Source of the DNA: Paragyromitra xinjiangensis | Lineage: Eukaryota; Ascomycota; Pezizomycetes; Pezizales; Discinaceae | Assembly: GCA_038503065.1 (NCBI GenBank) | Contig: JBCAMK010000001.1 | Coordinates: forward strand, 1,488,001 to 1,552,000 | DNA length: 64,000 nucleotides | Direction: 5' to 3' | Part shown: positions 33,568 to 45,076 of the stretch, one piece after another | Layout of the letters: the number at the start of each line of letters is the position of its first letter | How positions within the stretch are numbered: position 1 is the first letter of the stretch | The notes under the pieces: generated by a model | What the model was told of the DNA's origin: nothing | Databases searched by the model: none | Seen by the model: the letters and a program-made list of their open reading frames with translations, nothing else | Position numbers and translations under genes: made by a program

Positions 33568-36267
33568 ATGTACCCATCCTCAACCATGGGTTTCGAGCCT
33601 CGAAATTTAGCAAGAGCAGTAAACTTCAAAGCTCAATTGCTTTCTAGGGCCCAATCCCGACTTTCAATCCTTCTTTCACATCACCATCGACGCAGCTTCG
33701 GATCAGCAGTCGACTTTAGGAACCAGCACTTCCGCGAATCAAAGGAAACCATAACCTGCCATGGAAGAGGGATTGGCTCAATCTTGAGTAGCACACGAAG
33801 GTGTTTTCACTGCACTCCTACCGCCGTTCGTATTACCAACCCTGTTTACTCCTCGACGACCCAGCTAAGTCATTGCCGGATGCACTAGCAAAAACATGAC
33901 CTCACCGAATTGAAAGTCGGCCACTTCTTCAGCGCCGCGATACAATTCCCAAAGATACTTGTGAACTCATCAAGAGGTCGACCCACCCTCCAGATCAAGG
34001 CGCTCCGTGCCATATATACCGAACACAAAATTAATGGCAACTACAACACACTAAAGAGACGCCCATGCCTTCTATACGCAAAGGACCATTCTACATTGAC
34101 CGTACTGGTCTGTACTTCACAACCTCCTGCACAACTGAGTCATCGTTTTGCCCCGATTAACTACGCATCACGTCTTTCTGGACAACCACCGGCAGTTCTT
34201 CATTCTTCTGAAAACCCTGAATCAGTTGGAGGCGGATATATCTTCTTCACACACGCCCTTGTTGCCCGTTTGGTAGGGCCTAGAAGCATGGGGGGATCTT
34301 TCAGGGGGCCTGGTGGGATTCTCATAAAACACTGTAACGTCGACACGGGTGACACGTGGGTTCCTTCAGGAAGTTATCGCCTTAGCGCGGATCAAATAGC
34401 ATACATCGAGGATTTACATAAAAAATACTGGGAAGGTGTGCGTTATGATGAACATGGGAAGGAAATTGAAGGTGTAGACGAAGATGGAGGGGTGGAAACG
34501 ATAGAAGGGAATCTCCCAATAAGTCGGATTAAAGCAAGTAAATTAACGAAGACAAGTTTTTCGCCGCGAGTCACAGCAAGAGAAAGAAGAGACTTTCTGT
34601 TGAGGGAATCAATTGCCGATCAAAGGTTTTGGGAAACGAGGAGAAATATGCGGGTGATAAGGGAGAGGGTGGCGAAAACGATGTTATGGAGGGCGGCGGT
34701 GCAAAGGAGGAGGATGATTCGAGTGTCAAGGATGAGAATAAGGAGGGTGTCTACGGAGGTAGCCCAGAAAGTGGTGGTGGTCGAGGAAACCGAGCAAGTA
34801 GAAAAGAAACCAAGCCGAAGTGCGAAGGGGAGAATGAAGAAGAAACAGCTAGCAGAAGCTGCGAGAACTCTAGGCCAGCAGATAGAGACCACCACCATAG
34901 ATACCACGACGACGGCAGTGGTGGTCGAGGAAACCAAGCAGGTAGAGGGGGAATTAAGCCGAAGTGCGAGGAGGAAAATGAGGAGGAAACGGCTAGCAGA
35001 AGCTATCATCGCAAATTCCACAACGATGCCCGAACCTATAGAGAGCATGGGAGGTAGCAAAGGCGAAAGGATAGGGAAGAGCGAAAGGAGAGCTCCAGAC
35101 CAGCAAACAAAGGCTACTACCGTGGGCACCCCAGCGACGAGAAAGCCTGTAGAGAGCTCGACAGGTAGAAAGCGCAAAATGATAGGAAAGAGCAAAAGAA
35201 GAGCTCTGGATCAGCAGATGGAGTCTTGCACCGCCGATACCCCAGCGACGAGCGAACCTGTAGAGAGCTCGTCAGGCAGTAAACAGAAAAAGATAAAGAA
35301 AAGAAAAGAAAGAGTTCTAGCTCAGCAGATGGAGTCTAGCATCGCCGATACCCCAGCGACGAGTGAACCTGTAGAGAGCTCGTCGGGCAAGAAACAGAAA
35401 AAGATAAAGAAGAGAAAAGAAAAAGCTCTAGCTCAGCAGGTGGAGGCTACCACCGTGAATGTCGCGGCGACGCGCGAATCTGTGGGGGGCATGGCAGATG
35501 GCAAACAGAAAAGCGCTCTAGACCAGCAGATAGAGTCTACCACCATGGACGCCGTAACGACACACGAATCCGTAGAGAGCCCTACAGGCAGGAAACAGAA
35601 AAAGATAGGGAAGGGAAGGGAAAGAGCTCTAGATCAGCAGGTGGAGGCTACAACCGTGGATGCCATGGCGACATGCGAGACCCCAGAGAGCATGGCAGGT
35701 AGTAAACAGAAAAGCACCCTGGATCAGCAGATAGAGACAAGGGAAGATACCGCAGAAACGTGGGCCCTAACAAAGCCAATGTCGGTAAGGAGGATCAAGA
35801 TCGGACCAGAAGAAGTAACGATAGTGAGTTCTTGGCATGAACGAACCAGAACCAAAACCGAAAATACGGAGAGAAGGGCGAGCGAGTCAGCAGAGGCAGT
35901 AAGAACAAAACCAGCAGGGGAAAGAACAGGAAGTGAACCAAATGATATGGGAAAGGGCCTTTCAAATAGACGAGCCAAAGACCTTCAACCGCAGACGGAG
36001 ACTAAAGTCACGGATACCATCAAAGCGCAGGAATCAACGCATTCGACTAAAAGGAGCCTTATAAGAAGGACGATGGTGGAGAGAAGGGATGTTTTGGACG
36101 GAGGGGTGAAGAATAAAGCCGTGAACACAGAGAAAACGACATGCGAACAAACGGAATTATCGAGAAGCTCGGAAGAAGGCATAGCGGACAGCAAGCCGAA
36201 AAAGGCGCCGTTACTGAGCTTTCCGATAAGACGGGTACAGTGTACATACGAAGAAGTCCGGACGTAG
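33568..36267 (+). CDS. Lys/Arg-rich tandem-repeat protein with in-frame TAG in proposed intron
   Basis: Two stretches in the same frame, 33568-33888 and 33889-36267, are separated only by a TAG at 33886-33888. A 63-nt intron at 33826-33888 (GTTCGT donor, CTAAG branch-like site, CACTAG acceptor) removes it and keeps the frame, giving 878 residues; splicing is inference. The N-terminus is basic and almost free of acidic residues (NLARAVNFKAQLLSRAQSRL), like a mitochondrial presequence. A short region near YRLSADQIAYIEDLHKKYW looks folded. The rest is Lys/Arg/Gln/Glu-rich: a duplicated block (VVVEETEQVEKKPSRSA and VVVEETKQVEGELSRSA) followed by 37- and 30-residue tandem repeats (listed separately). 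I recognise no family. Without the intron, translation could start at ATG 34288. Confidence 0.6.
35101..35745 (+). repeat. In-frame tandem repeats, 111-bp and 90-bp units
   Basis: Units begin at each CAGCA-type block: 35101, 35212, 35323, 35434, 35524, 35635 and 35725. Spacings are 111, 111, 111, 90, 111 and 90 bp. All are multiples of three, so they encode 37- and 30-residue repeats; the short form lacks 7 residues of the KKIKKRKE type. A typical unit reads DTPATSEPVESSSG, then KQKKIKKRKERVLAQQ. Confidence 0.9.
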
Positions 36268-37106
36268 GAAAAGTGAAAATAGGATAAACTTCACGGGGAA
36301 GTTACCCACCAAACGTTAAACTCGACAGAGTAAGCATAAAGCTACAGAAAATGAGGACCAGGGCCCCTTTCCCTTTGGGATGATCCTATGCAACAAATTT
36401 TTGCCAGACTAAAAATTAAAATCCTAGTGGCAACATTTCACTTGCGTATGAATCGTGATTTAGGACTATTAAACGATAAGAAAAAAATATTGGAGTGTTG
36501 CATGATAAGTTTTTCTAGGGACCTAGAAACAGATTATGCCTTCGATGAGAGGAGGATTTGTTGAAGTGGTCGCCCATCTTGATCGAGTGATGTCTCATGT
36601 CTCATAAAACACATACGCCCTAGTCCATTTTAGGTACCGTTCCTGATTACAACTTACGTGGAATAAACTCTTTCTCAGGGCATTTCGGGTTTTCATGCAT
36701 TTCATATTGGGTGACTCTGTGGGAGCTCCATTCGATTGTAATTCATGATCTCGATCTCATCGACATGTGGTACTAAGACAGACAGGCATCCTAATTGGCT
36801 CAGCTCTAAACCATCCCGTAATCCATCCGGCAGAATAGTTTTCGATTGGTTCTATGCGCCTTTTGTGCAACCTCCATCTTGGTGATAAGCAACAGCACCA
36901 AGGCCACACTTCGTGCTTTATTTTTGCAAAACGCAGATCTAATACGTGGGTTAGTTCCTATCGCCCGATCTCCACTATACCTATATATACTCTACACTTG
37001 GAGCAGGTTTACTCATGTTTCTCCGCTTTACTTTAGGAAACAATATATATCAGGCAATAGACCCAAGAGTCACTACAAAATATCGTAACTAGCAACACCC
37101 GCAAAC
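36268..37106. other. Intergenic
   Basis: AT-rich, 839 bp, holding the cupin gene promoter. A small 8-bp-arm hairpin (TTTCTAGG/CCTAGAAA) lies near 36509-36527. No gene. Confidence 0.5.
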
Positions 37107-37865
37107 ATGTTCTCATTTCTAACGTCTCCCTTTCCTCGTTCAAAGACCGCTCACGTCAACCCGTTTGTAACGGGAAGTGGAGCTGCAAGGAGTACTTCAG
37201 AAGTCCTCCCTCTTATCAAATCGAAAGATTCACCAACCGCAACATTTGCTATGCGACAATTTATCAGCGCAGACACTTCAAGCGTACTCGGCAGCCCACC
37301 ATACCACTGGCATGGCAAGCAAATCGAAACGTTCACCGTCGAACAAGGAGTGATGAAAGCCACACTTGAGGGCGCCAATAAAGATATCCCAGCAGGCCAA
37401 AGTATCTCGATACACCCAGGGGAATACCACACTTTCGCCAATGCTTCTGCCGTGGACCCACTGCAAGTCGTCATTTCTGTGGAAGTGGAACCAGGAGAAG
37501 ACCAGGCGGACGAAAAGTTCTTTAGAAACCTGTATTCCTATATGGATGATTGTGAGAAGCACAAGAAGGGACCTTCACCCTTTCAGATGTTGCTGTTTTT
37601 GACTTCTGCGGATACTTATCTTGCTCTACCGTAAGCTCCTAGCTTTCCTTATCAGTTGAAAATATGCCTTTTCCGTGCGTGGGGGCTCAAGAACGTCACT
37701 TTATTCACTAGTATCCCATTCGTGCCCAGGGTTATACAACGAGGAATATCAAGAATGGTCGGCTTCGTTGGCGGTATCGTTGTGGGCGAATGGCTTCTAG
37801 GATTTAAGAGAAGCTATCCTGAATACACAAGTGGGGTGGAACTCGAAGATATGAAGGAAAAGTGA
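37107..37865 (+). CDS. Cupin-fold protein with C-terminal hydrophobic segment
   Basis: Two exons, 37107-37630 and 37712-37865, encode 225 residues. A single small cupin barrel is visible. Motif 1 is PPYHWHGKQIETFTVEQGVM (the metal-type His-x-His and Glu) and motif 2 is PAGQSISIHPGEYHTFANAS, with the conserved PGEYHTF. This arrangement suggests a metal-binding cupin; the substrate cannot be inferred. After the barrel, DPLQVVISVEVEPGEDQADE and an aromatic region lead to the second exon, which carries a glycine-rich hydrophobic stretch (MVGFVGGIVVGEWLLGF) that may anchor the protein in a membrane. The first frame ends at TAA immediately inside the intron donor, so an unspliced message would give 175 residues without the anchor. 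Confidence 0.8.
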
Positions 37866-39093
37866 ACTATGGAAGGATACACTGGATCGATGTATATTTT
37901 TGTTTTGGCGAGGGGATTTTCTTCTCGCTTTAATATGGGCACACGCGCGTATATCGGGGGAAAGTCTTTGCTTGGAGTTTAGGAGTTTGGATTACTGGCA
38001 AGATTGTATTTATGGGCTAGGTAGAAATTTATCGCAAAATTCTCAGTCAAAAGCTAGGAAAATCATTTCCCCGAAACCCATTCTCCCACATCAGATTTCC
38101 CCGGGATAATGCGGCAATTTCAAAAGTAAATGTACCTCTAAAACAACTCCATAAGCAATCACATGCGTTATCGTAAGGCTGTCAGGAGAGAACAGGATTC
38201 TTAGAATCATGAGATCGAGGCTACGAATAAAGGCCCCAGTGTCTCTGAGCTGTACGTACAGTATGCACCTGTGGTGCTCCCGAAGATCCAAAGCTCTTGC
38301 CTAGGAAACAAGGCTCTGAATACTTTCACTACAGACACAACGGAGCGATAGGGGAGGAAGATTCGGACGGACACCCACCGATGTGTAACAACAGCCTTCT
38401 AAGGATAATGCTTATTGTATGGCCACGCGCTCCCCTCCAACTTAGGTTTTGACGAATACAAAGTTCCGCAAAGAACAGATAACTTCCGTTTGGCATCATA
38501 GCGACGTTTTGTATGGAAGCCAAAACTCAAGATGCCACAACCTCAGGGGGTTAGAAGGAATATGAGACGTCAATGTTACGGTCGGTGCGAAAGGACAATT
38601 AAATCGCCCCGCTATGCGGGGGGTTTTTTTTCCCTGAGGAATAAATCCCCACCAATGGTCACCAAATTTTAGCTTAGTTTGGGGGGCGAGATAAAGCTCG
38701 ATGCCAAACGAAGACACCCTTTGGCAGAATTGTTCCGGTGCCACCAAGTCTTTAGGGGTCGATTAACTCCTATGCAAAGTAGACAAAATAAAAAATTACC
38801 AGTTCCATGAAATGACCAGTCATTTATGTAAACAGACTACTCCTTGGCACGAGAAGCAAGGAGGAACACGGGGGATCTCAGGTCCTCTTTGCATAACATT
38901 CCTTAACCAACGCCAGCAGTTTTACATTTGCCAATGGTCATAGCGTCGCTCAGTTTTTGAAGACACCCTAGGATATGGGTAACGTGGAGTAAGAAAACTA
39001 AAGACTGGTAGGTGAATACTCTATCGCGAGACGCCGAGAGCAAGCCTCAAAGCCAGAAACCGCTCATTAGACTCTTAAGCAAACTTCAGCGAG
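37866..39093. other. Intergenic
   Basis: 1.2 kb between the cupin and second ankyrin genes. It contains a terminator-like hairpin with a T-run at 38607-38631. No gene supported. Confidence 0.5.
38607..38631 (+). other. GC hairpin followed by eight T
   Basis: CCCCGC, a TAT loop, GCGGGG, then two G and eight T (38624-38631). The shape is that of a bacterial intrinsic terminator, or of a structured RNA ending at a Pol III T-run. In a fungal intergenic region its meaning is unknown; chance is possible. Confidence 0.3.
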
Positions 39094-40014
39094 ATGCCGC
39101 TCCTCAATTTCCCGAACGAGCTTCTCCTCGAGGTCTCTGGGTACCTGAAGCCGAGAGATCTCAACTCCCTCATCCGGTCGAACCGCCGCCTCGCCTATCT
39201 CCTCAACGCATCTCTTTATCAGCTCGCTGTGGAATACTGGAGATACGGCGTTGCCGCGCTGTACTCGGCGGCAACGAACGGGAACCTCCAAATCGTGAAG
39301 CTGCTACTAGACAACGGCCTTAATTCCGCTGGAAGGGAAATCCACGGGCTCACAGTATTCCATCGACTCGCATGGGAAGGCCATGAATCTGCGCTCAGAA
39401 TACTGCTGGAACATGGGGTTGACATTAACGAACAAGATGAACATGGCAGGACGGCGCTCCACCTAGCTGTACGGCATGGGCAAAGCCTCGATGCTTTCAA
39501 GCTGCTCCTGGAATGGGGTGCCAATGTTAATGTTCATGAACCAGTCAGTGGGTATACCCCGCTCCACACAGCTGTATTTATGGAATCCCCTGTTGCGGTA
39601 GAATTGCTCCTACGGAAGGGAGCCGACATCAACATACAAATCTCGAATGGCCAGACCCCACTACATCTAGCGGCGTGGAAGGATCTTCACAAAGTGGGGA
39701 ATCAAATGTTCGATTATATGGAAGATGCCGCTTCCTGGGATTTCGCAACTAGGAAAATAACACCTACCGTTCGTAAAATCACCAAACACGAAGCACTGGT
39801 CAGATTACTTTTACTTGAAGGAGCCGATGTCAACGCCCTAGATGAAAAGCGACGTACCCCGCTCCACCTGGCAGCAAGTAGAGGGAACGAGCTCGCAGCT
39901 AGATTATTGATAAGAAAGGGAGCAAATATCCATTTAAAGGACTACCGAGGACATACACCACTTAGTTGTGCAGTAACCCCTGGTAAACTCTACCCTCTCC
40001 TGTACCTCCGATGA
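39094..40014 (+). CDS. F-box-like / ankyrin repeat protein, 306 aa (copy 2)
   Basis: Single exon, same length and plan as the gene at 6120-7040. Head MPLLNFPNELLLEVSGYLKP, then LNSLIRSNRRLAYLL (F-box-like). Ankyrin repeats follow: ALYSAATNGNLQIVKLLLDN, TVFHRLAWEGHESALRILLE, TALHLAVRHGQSLDAFKLLL, TPLHTAVFMESPVAVELLLR, a fifth interrupted by an insertion of about 40 residues (FDYMEDAASWDFATRKITPT), then TPLHLAASRGNELAARLLIR and a partial last repeat. It is clearly paralogous to copy 1 but strongly diverged, so the duplication is not recent. Likely a protein-binding adaptor; no partner can be named. Confidence 0.87.
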   Translation: MPLLNFPNELLLEVSGYLKPRDLNSLIRSNRRLAYLLNASLYQLAVEYWRYGVAALYSAATNGNLQIVKLLLDNGLNSAGREIHGLTVFHRLAWEGHESALRILLEHGVDINEQDEHGRTALHLAVRHGQSLDAFKLLLEWGANVNVHEPVSGYTPLHTAVFMESPVAVELLLRKGADINIQISNGQTPLHLAAWKDLHKVGNQMFDYMEDAASWDFATRKITPTVRKITKHEALVRLLLLEGADVNALDEKRRTPLHLAASRGNELAARLLIRKGANIHLKDYRGHTPLSCAVTPGKLYPLLYLR

Positions 40015-41256
40015 CTCCAGTACTCTTGAATGGAAACCCAACGATACCTCTTCAACTCCCATTTCAATCACTTCTAGCACTGACAGGGACACAGGCAACC
40101 TATCAGCGGATTCCGAAGTTTCACTATTTCGGCAAGTATCGTTAGTCAAACGACTACTCGAAACAGCGTCATCCCGATTCTCCCTAGTCCCAGGACGGTC
40201 AAAGACGAATGAATTTTGAACCAGACGAGTGCTATGTGCCAACCCTGGTACCCTTTTTTCCCTTCTCATATCATATCAGTGAAAAGTTGTGTGGGGTCGA
40301 ACCCTCCTGTGAATACCTCCTCAAGATCGGAAGAGTAAGATTTAGTTGTCAAGGCGCTGGCGCTCAGACTGAAGGAATATTTTCGGGCTTTTCCCAGACA
40401 GTTTCCTTTCCATTTGTTTATAAATTAGATTTTTATTTATTTCCTATGTTTTTGATTCAATTGACGATATAAGAACTAAAAAAATAAATCGAATGGGTGG
40501 TACCCGAAGCCAGATCTTTTTTTTCTCTTCTTACTTTTAACTTTGTAGTGGAAATTAACTACACATTTCACGTGGTATATGAAGTTGTACTGGTTAGCGC
40601 AAATACTCTCCAACCAACTGGAGCGTCATGTGGCTCACTACTACAACTCCCAACTAAGACTAAACCCTTAGCGTTGAAATATCTTGTCACATCACATCAC
40701 TCGAATGTCAAAACCCCTACTCCATTATCAATCTCCACCATCCTAATGTGACGTAGTAGCCCCTCCAATCACAAAAGACTTTGCAAGTCCCAATAAAAGC
40801 GTAAAATAGGCGCCAACGTACAAGAGAGCTCAAACAAACTGCCCAGAGGCGTTCCTTCCAAGATAGGTCTGGCAATTAATAGGGACTCGGGGATGTCGGC
40901 TGGGGATCCCTAGCTTCGCCACCATCCCGCCATGGTGGTGGCACTCCACAGAACAGCCCAATAGCCCACAAAAAAAAGTCCCTGGCTTTCATATGTTGGG
41001 CTATTGGACTATCTCCTTGGCTGGGAGGCTTGAGATGAGATTCGGCATCACAATCAATCATTAACAAGTGTACTATGCTAAGTATTTTGACTTGACACTA
41101 CCATATCAATTTTTTTCTCCAGAGTTTCCGAAAAATTCACTTTAAAATTTCGCTTTACACAATACATGAGGGGGAAAAAAGAAATACCTGCATCCCTCTG
41201 ATTACTATCTACCTCATCTCACCCATCTCCCACACTCTAGTCCCCTCACTCCGTCA
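40015..41256. other. Convergent intergenic region
   Basis: Lies between ankyrin gene 2 and VMA8, which converge. It holds an imperfect hairpin at 40955-41010 (arms around CAATAGCCCA). No gene seen. Confidence 0.5.
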
Positions 41257-42241
41257 TCAAAAAATAATATCCTCATCCTCCTTATCACCCAGTAGGTCAC
41301 CACCAGCTTCAACTTTAGACTCCCTAACATCCTCTCCAAGCAACAGATTCTTCTCCTTGGCCTCCTTATCTGCCGTTTCCTGATCACGGTGTTTCTTCCC
41401 CTGAACCTTCTTGAGACGGTAGAACTCCTCACGATCGAGTTCGTCGAGCTCACTGTTGATATATTTGATTGTATTTTCGGTACGAGGGATAATGACGTGC
41501 TCGATCGCATTAACACGGCGGTTAACAACCTTGATAACATCATCAAGTATCACAAACGCAGTCTATAAAAAAATTAGCATTCCCCTCAACCATCCCCCCC
41601 CCCAACACAGCACACACCTGCAAGCTCGCCAGTTCCACCAAAGTCTCCACAGCCTTCCCATAAACCTCTCTACACCTCTGCACCTGCTGCCCACCCCTCC
41701 CTAACCCCGTCAACCCAAAGTCCGAAGTCCCCTCAACAATATAGCTCTCAAACGCCGGCAGCAACACCCCCGACACATTCTCCTGCTTCGTGCGAACCCG
41801 GAATCTCGCTGTTTTAACAGACTCCTGTACTTGATAACCGAGATTACTACCACCGCCGGTAGCATACGTAACCTCTGCGAGCGAGAACGCAGCGATCTGC
41901 ATCACGCGGCCCATTTTACGTTTGGCTTCGTCGATGCGACGGGTTATCTCGCGGAAACGTTTGGTGAGGGCTTCGGATTTACGTTTGAGGAGGGAGTGGC
42001 CTATATTGCGGGGGGGGAGGTTAGATAGCTATCTAGTAGAGGTGGGGACATTGATCCATAGGAGGAGACGAGAGTTAATGGTACCGATTTCTGCGCCTTT
42101 CAGCTTCGATTTCATCAATCCCAGTGACTGTCGGGTTGCGAAGACCGCCTCTCGGTTCTATAGCTCTTGATCAGCTCTCTCCCCCACTTCTTGGTTCTTG
42201 TTCGGGGGGAGTGGGAATTAACTTACACCTGTTCCAGACAT
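41257..42241 (-). CDS. VMA8: V-type proton ATPase subunit D
   Basis: Central rotor-stalk subunit of the V1 sector, coupling ATP hydrolysis to proton pumping at the vacuole and other endomembranes. Four exons on the minus strand, 42241-42227, 42157-42085, 42000-41618 and 41562-41257, encode 258 residues (yeast 256). The product reads [20 protein letters not shown], then [39 protein letters not shown] and [20 protein letters not shown], all signature parts of the antiparallel coiled coil. Splice phases 0, 1 and 0 are consistent. The C-terminal acidic tail ([13 protein letters not shown]) is fungal-type. No anomalies. Confidence 0.95.
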
Positions 42242-43272
42242 GATGGTATCGAGCTTGAGGCCAGGCTCGAGAGCGGGTCAAGAGATAGGATTCGGGGGTG
42301 GTGTTGTTACTGGAGCTTGAGGTCGCACGTCATATGCGGTCTCGGAGGTGGAGGCTCAAATTGAGGTTCGAGATTTAGTTGTTTTGGTTGATAACGTGGC
42401 GTGGGTTATCCCGTTCAGGGATACGCTTGACATGGGTATATTTAGGAATGTGGGTGGGGGTGTGGGGCGAGGATAGATAACGACACGCAAGCACTTTATC
42501 CCACACGTGTTATAAGATCTCTTGATTATGATTTATCCTTGGTTCGTAATTCTTCATTTTGTCTACGATATGAGAGAACGAGTGAGAACCCGTGATCACT
42601 GATGGTGACCTTTCCTCGATAGTCAGCCCTTCCATGAAGCATCAAACCACGATCTCCATACACACGTCAAATATAGGATATATACCCTCCGAAAACCCTA
42701 CCCGGGAGATCTAGACACAGCCAAACAAGAAGAAACAAATAAAACCAAGTAGAAAAAACATAAAGTAGAGAAAAAAAAGAAAACTAGACAATAAAAAGAA
42801 TATAGGGTACTTCGCTCATGGAGTATCTATGCGGTACCAGATGCCCATCAAAAAAAAAGAAAAGAAAAAGTATAAAAAAGACAACCGCAGTCTGCCAGCT
42901 CCCCACTTCCCAATGGGGAGACAATTCCTCTTCCCCGTCTCTACCCAAACCAGAATCCGGAAACCAAAGAGTACTCGAAAACACCAAATACTATAAAACG
43001 GTGAAGAGGTAATAAAAAAAAGCTTTTCTTAAAATAGGAAATACCGAATCCCCGTTTCGCTCCAACGATGAGACAAAAAAATTCATGACAATTGACAAAA
43101 AACACCGATACATCATACGCGTGAACAAACCCGCCAAATCCTCAGGTGGACTTCACCTAATCACTTGTATCACGAGTAAGTCCGTTCTCATTAGCCTACC
43201 ATCAAGTGCTTTCGTCAGCCTTTCATTTCCACCTATACATCCCAAAAGTCCCATGCGCTGAATTGGTGCAGC
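42242..43272. other. Intergenic upstream of VMA8
   Basis: 1 kb holding the VMA8 promoter and the ANP1 3' end. Purine-rich poly-A stretches occur at 42720-42880. No gene. Confidence 0.5.
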
Positions 43273-45076
43273 TCATACTTCGTCCAATGCCCCGCCACCG
43301 CCGCCGGCCTTTAGTCCGACTTTCACTTCCGCTTCTTCCTCTCCGGCGTGTGCATGTGGCCCAGCTTCTCCGCCACTGAGAGCTTGATCCTGCTCATCCT
43401 TCTGCTTCACGGCAGCATCGGCGATGTCCTTTTTATCTTTCTCCCATTGATCCTTTGGGTCGTTCCAAGACTCTTGCATCTTCTTTGTCCTTTCGGCCTC
43501 TTCCTGTTCCGCCGCTTCCTTGGCAAGACGCTCCTCTTCCATACGTTCCATGTGTTTCAGGTCGTCCGCTGAGGGTTCGTACAAATGCCAGATGGTGTAA
43601 TGGGGAAGACCCACAACAGAGAACTTCATCCGTTTTGCCATCTACATCGTTTCTCGCACATTAGATTACTACTTCCCGCAAGAAAAGAGAATAGTGAAAA
43701 CAAACCTTTCCGAAGCCCTCGGTCTCGGCATGTTTCTCAAACGAGAAGGCCGGGAAGTGTACTCCAGCCCTGAAAACCCTAGCTTTAGCAAGGATACTGA
43801 CTCCCCCGACACCATCAATTTCCATCTCCACATCAGGGTCACCATAGGGGTCCCGAAGGTAAGCAAGATGCGGTCTCCAGGTAGCGTATTCTGCATATCC
43901 TTCAACGATAACGGCATCTTCATCCAGGGTGTCGGCAAGAGCCAAGGCGGTTTCAGATTCTTGCCACGAGTTGAGATCGTACGGTTGTTCACCGCCGAGC
44001 CAGTCGGGGAGAGGCCGCCATACATCTAAATTTCAAATCACATCATTAGCTACAATCGCCTCGATGTGAACGAAATTCGAAAATTCAAAAAAAAAAGGCA
44101 ATAGAAATCATCAGAAAAAGGTGATTGTTTGTCTCATAGGGTAGATGGCCCTCTGAAGTAGCAAATACAATTGTGTAACATCATATGATCGAAGAATATG
44201 AGAAGAGTATGGGGGTGGTAACTTACTCGGCACAATCACATCCTTATTATGTCTCATCAAATCTTCCAAAATAGTCGGGGGAGCAGTCTCCACATCCGCA
44301 TCCCTCCAATATACCCAACTATGGTATGGCCGTAACGTTGCACTCAACAACCAATTCCTCGCTTGCGCCATCGTCTTCCTCCTGCTAGCCTGGGCTGCAA
44401 AACCATGCCTATTCTCTACATCCTGCTGCACCTTTTGCCCGAAATCCTTCTCGATAACCGAGATCTCCCCAAAGCTCTGCGTATGGTCTGGGTCTGACTG
44501 GAGCTTCTCAAGGTAGTCGACCAACAGCGGTAGAGTCCTATCTTTTGAATCTGACACCAGGAATGCAAGATCTATCAGGTGATGTGGATATGTGAAATTC
44601 CGTAAATGGGAGAAGAACATTGGTAGATGAGGCTCCGCATCACGGAGAGGCACACACATGAGGATCCGCTCCTCTTTATCCCATCCCCGAGCGCTGCCCT
44701 GCACATTCGACAGGTCATAGTGGCGGACAGTAGAAATTGTTGGATCGTCGCGGAGGAGCACCGACAGCCCGATACATGGCAAGAGAATCTGCCTGAATGA
44801 TGGGAATATCAGGAGAAGAATGATGGCCGACACTAGCGCGATTGTACATATTTTGACGACTATTTGTCGTCGCCAACGTAGAGCGGGCTGTGTTCGAGGC
44901 TGGAACCTAGAGCAGGAGAATTTCTGTGAGTATACTCCTAGCAACAGTTGAGGGGTATATGACAGACTGAGAAACTAGTGGGGGGAACATTATTACCTAT
45001 GAGGGGAGATAGAGAAAGTGTTGCTGGGTCCGTAGGCGTGGCCATTGGAGTAAGCGTGAGAGTGCCTGGGCATCAT
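43273..45076 (-). CDS. ANP1: Anp1/Van1-family mannosyltransferase subunit
   Basis: Type II Golgi membrane subunit of the alpha-1,6-mannan polymerase that extends N-glycan outer chains (Anp1 family, PF03452). Four exons on the minus strand, 45076-44997, 44906-44227, 44025-43706 and 43641-43273, encode 482 residues. A short cytosolic head (MMPRHSHAYSNGHAYGPS) is followed by a signal anchor (ICTIALVSAIILLLIFPSF). The catalytic region has CVPLRDAEPHLPMFFSHLRN, YHSWVYWRDADVETAPPTIL (DxD-type metal site), RPLPDWLGGEQPYDLNSWQE and HFPAFSFEKHAETEGFGKMA. The GWDKEERILMCVPLRDAE wording favours Anp1/Van1 over Mnn9. The C-terminus is a charged coiled-coil tail (MERMEEERLAKEAAEQEEAE). Two adjacent ATGs make the start uncertain by one residue. 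Confidence 0.92.

Noticed and set aside
34620..35195. 191-codon minus-strand frame, strongly hydrophobic, inside the repeat protein gene
   Set aside because: It is the antisense of Lys/Arg/Glu/Thr codons, which reads as Leu/Phe/Val/Ser. The sense frame is far longer and has tandem repeats.
40286..40304. GGTTCGACCCC on the minus strand, another box-B match
   Set aside because: The stem fails after two pairs and no cloverleaf forms.
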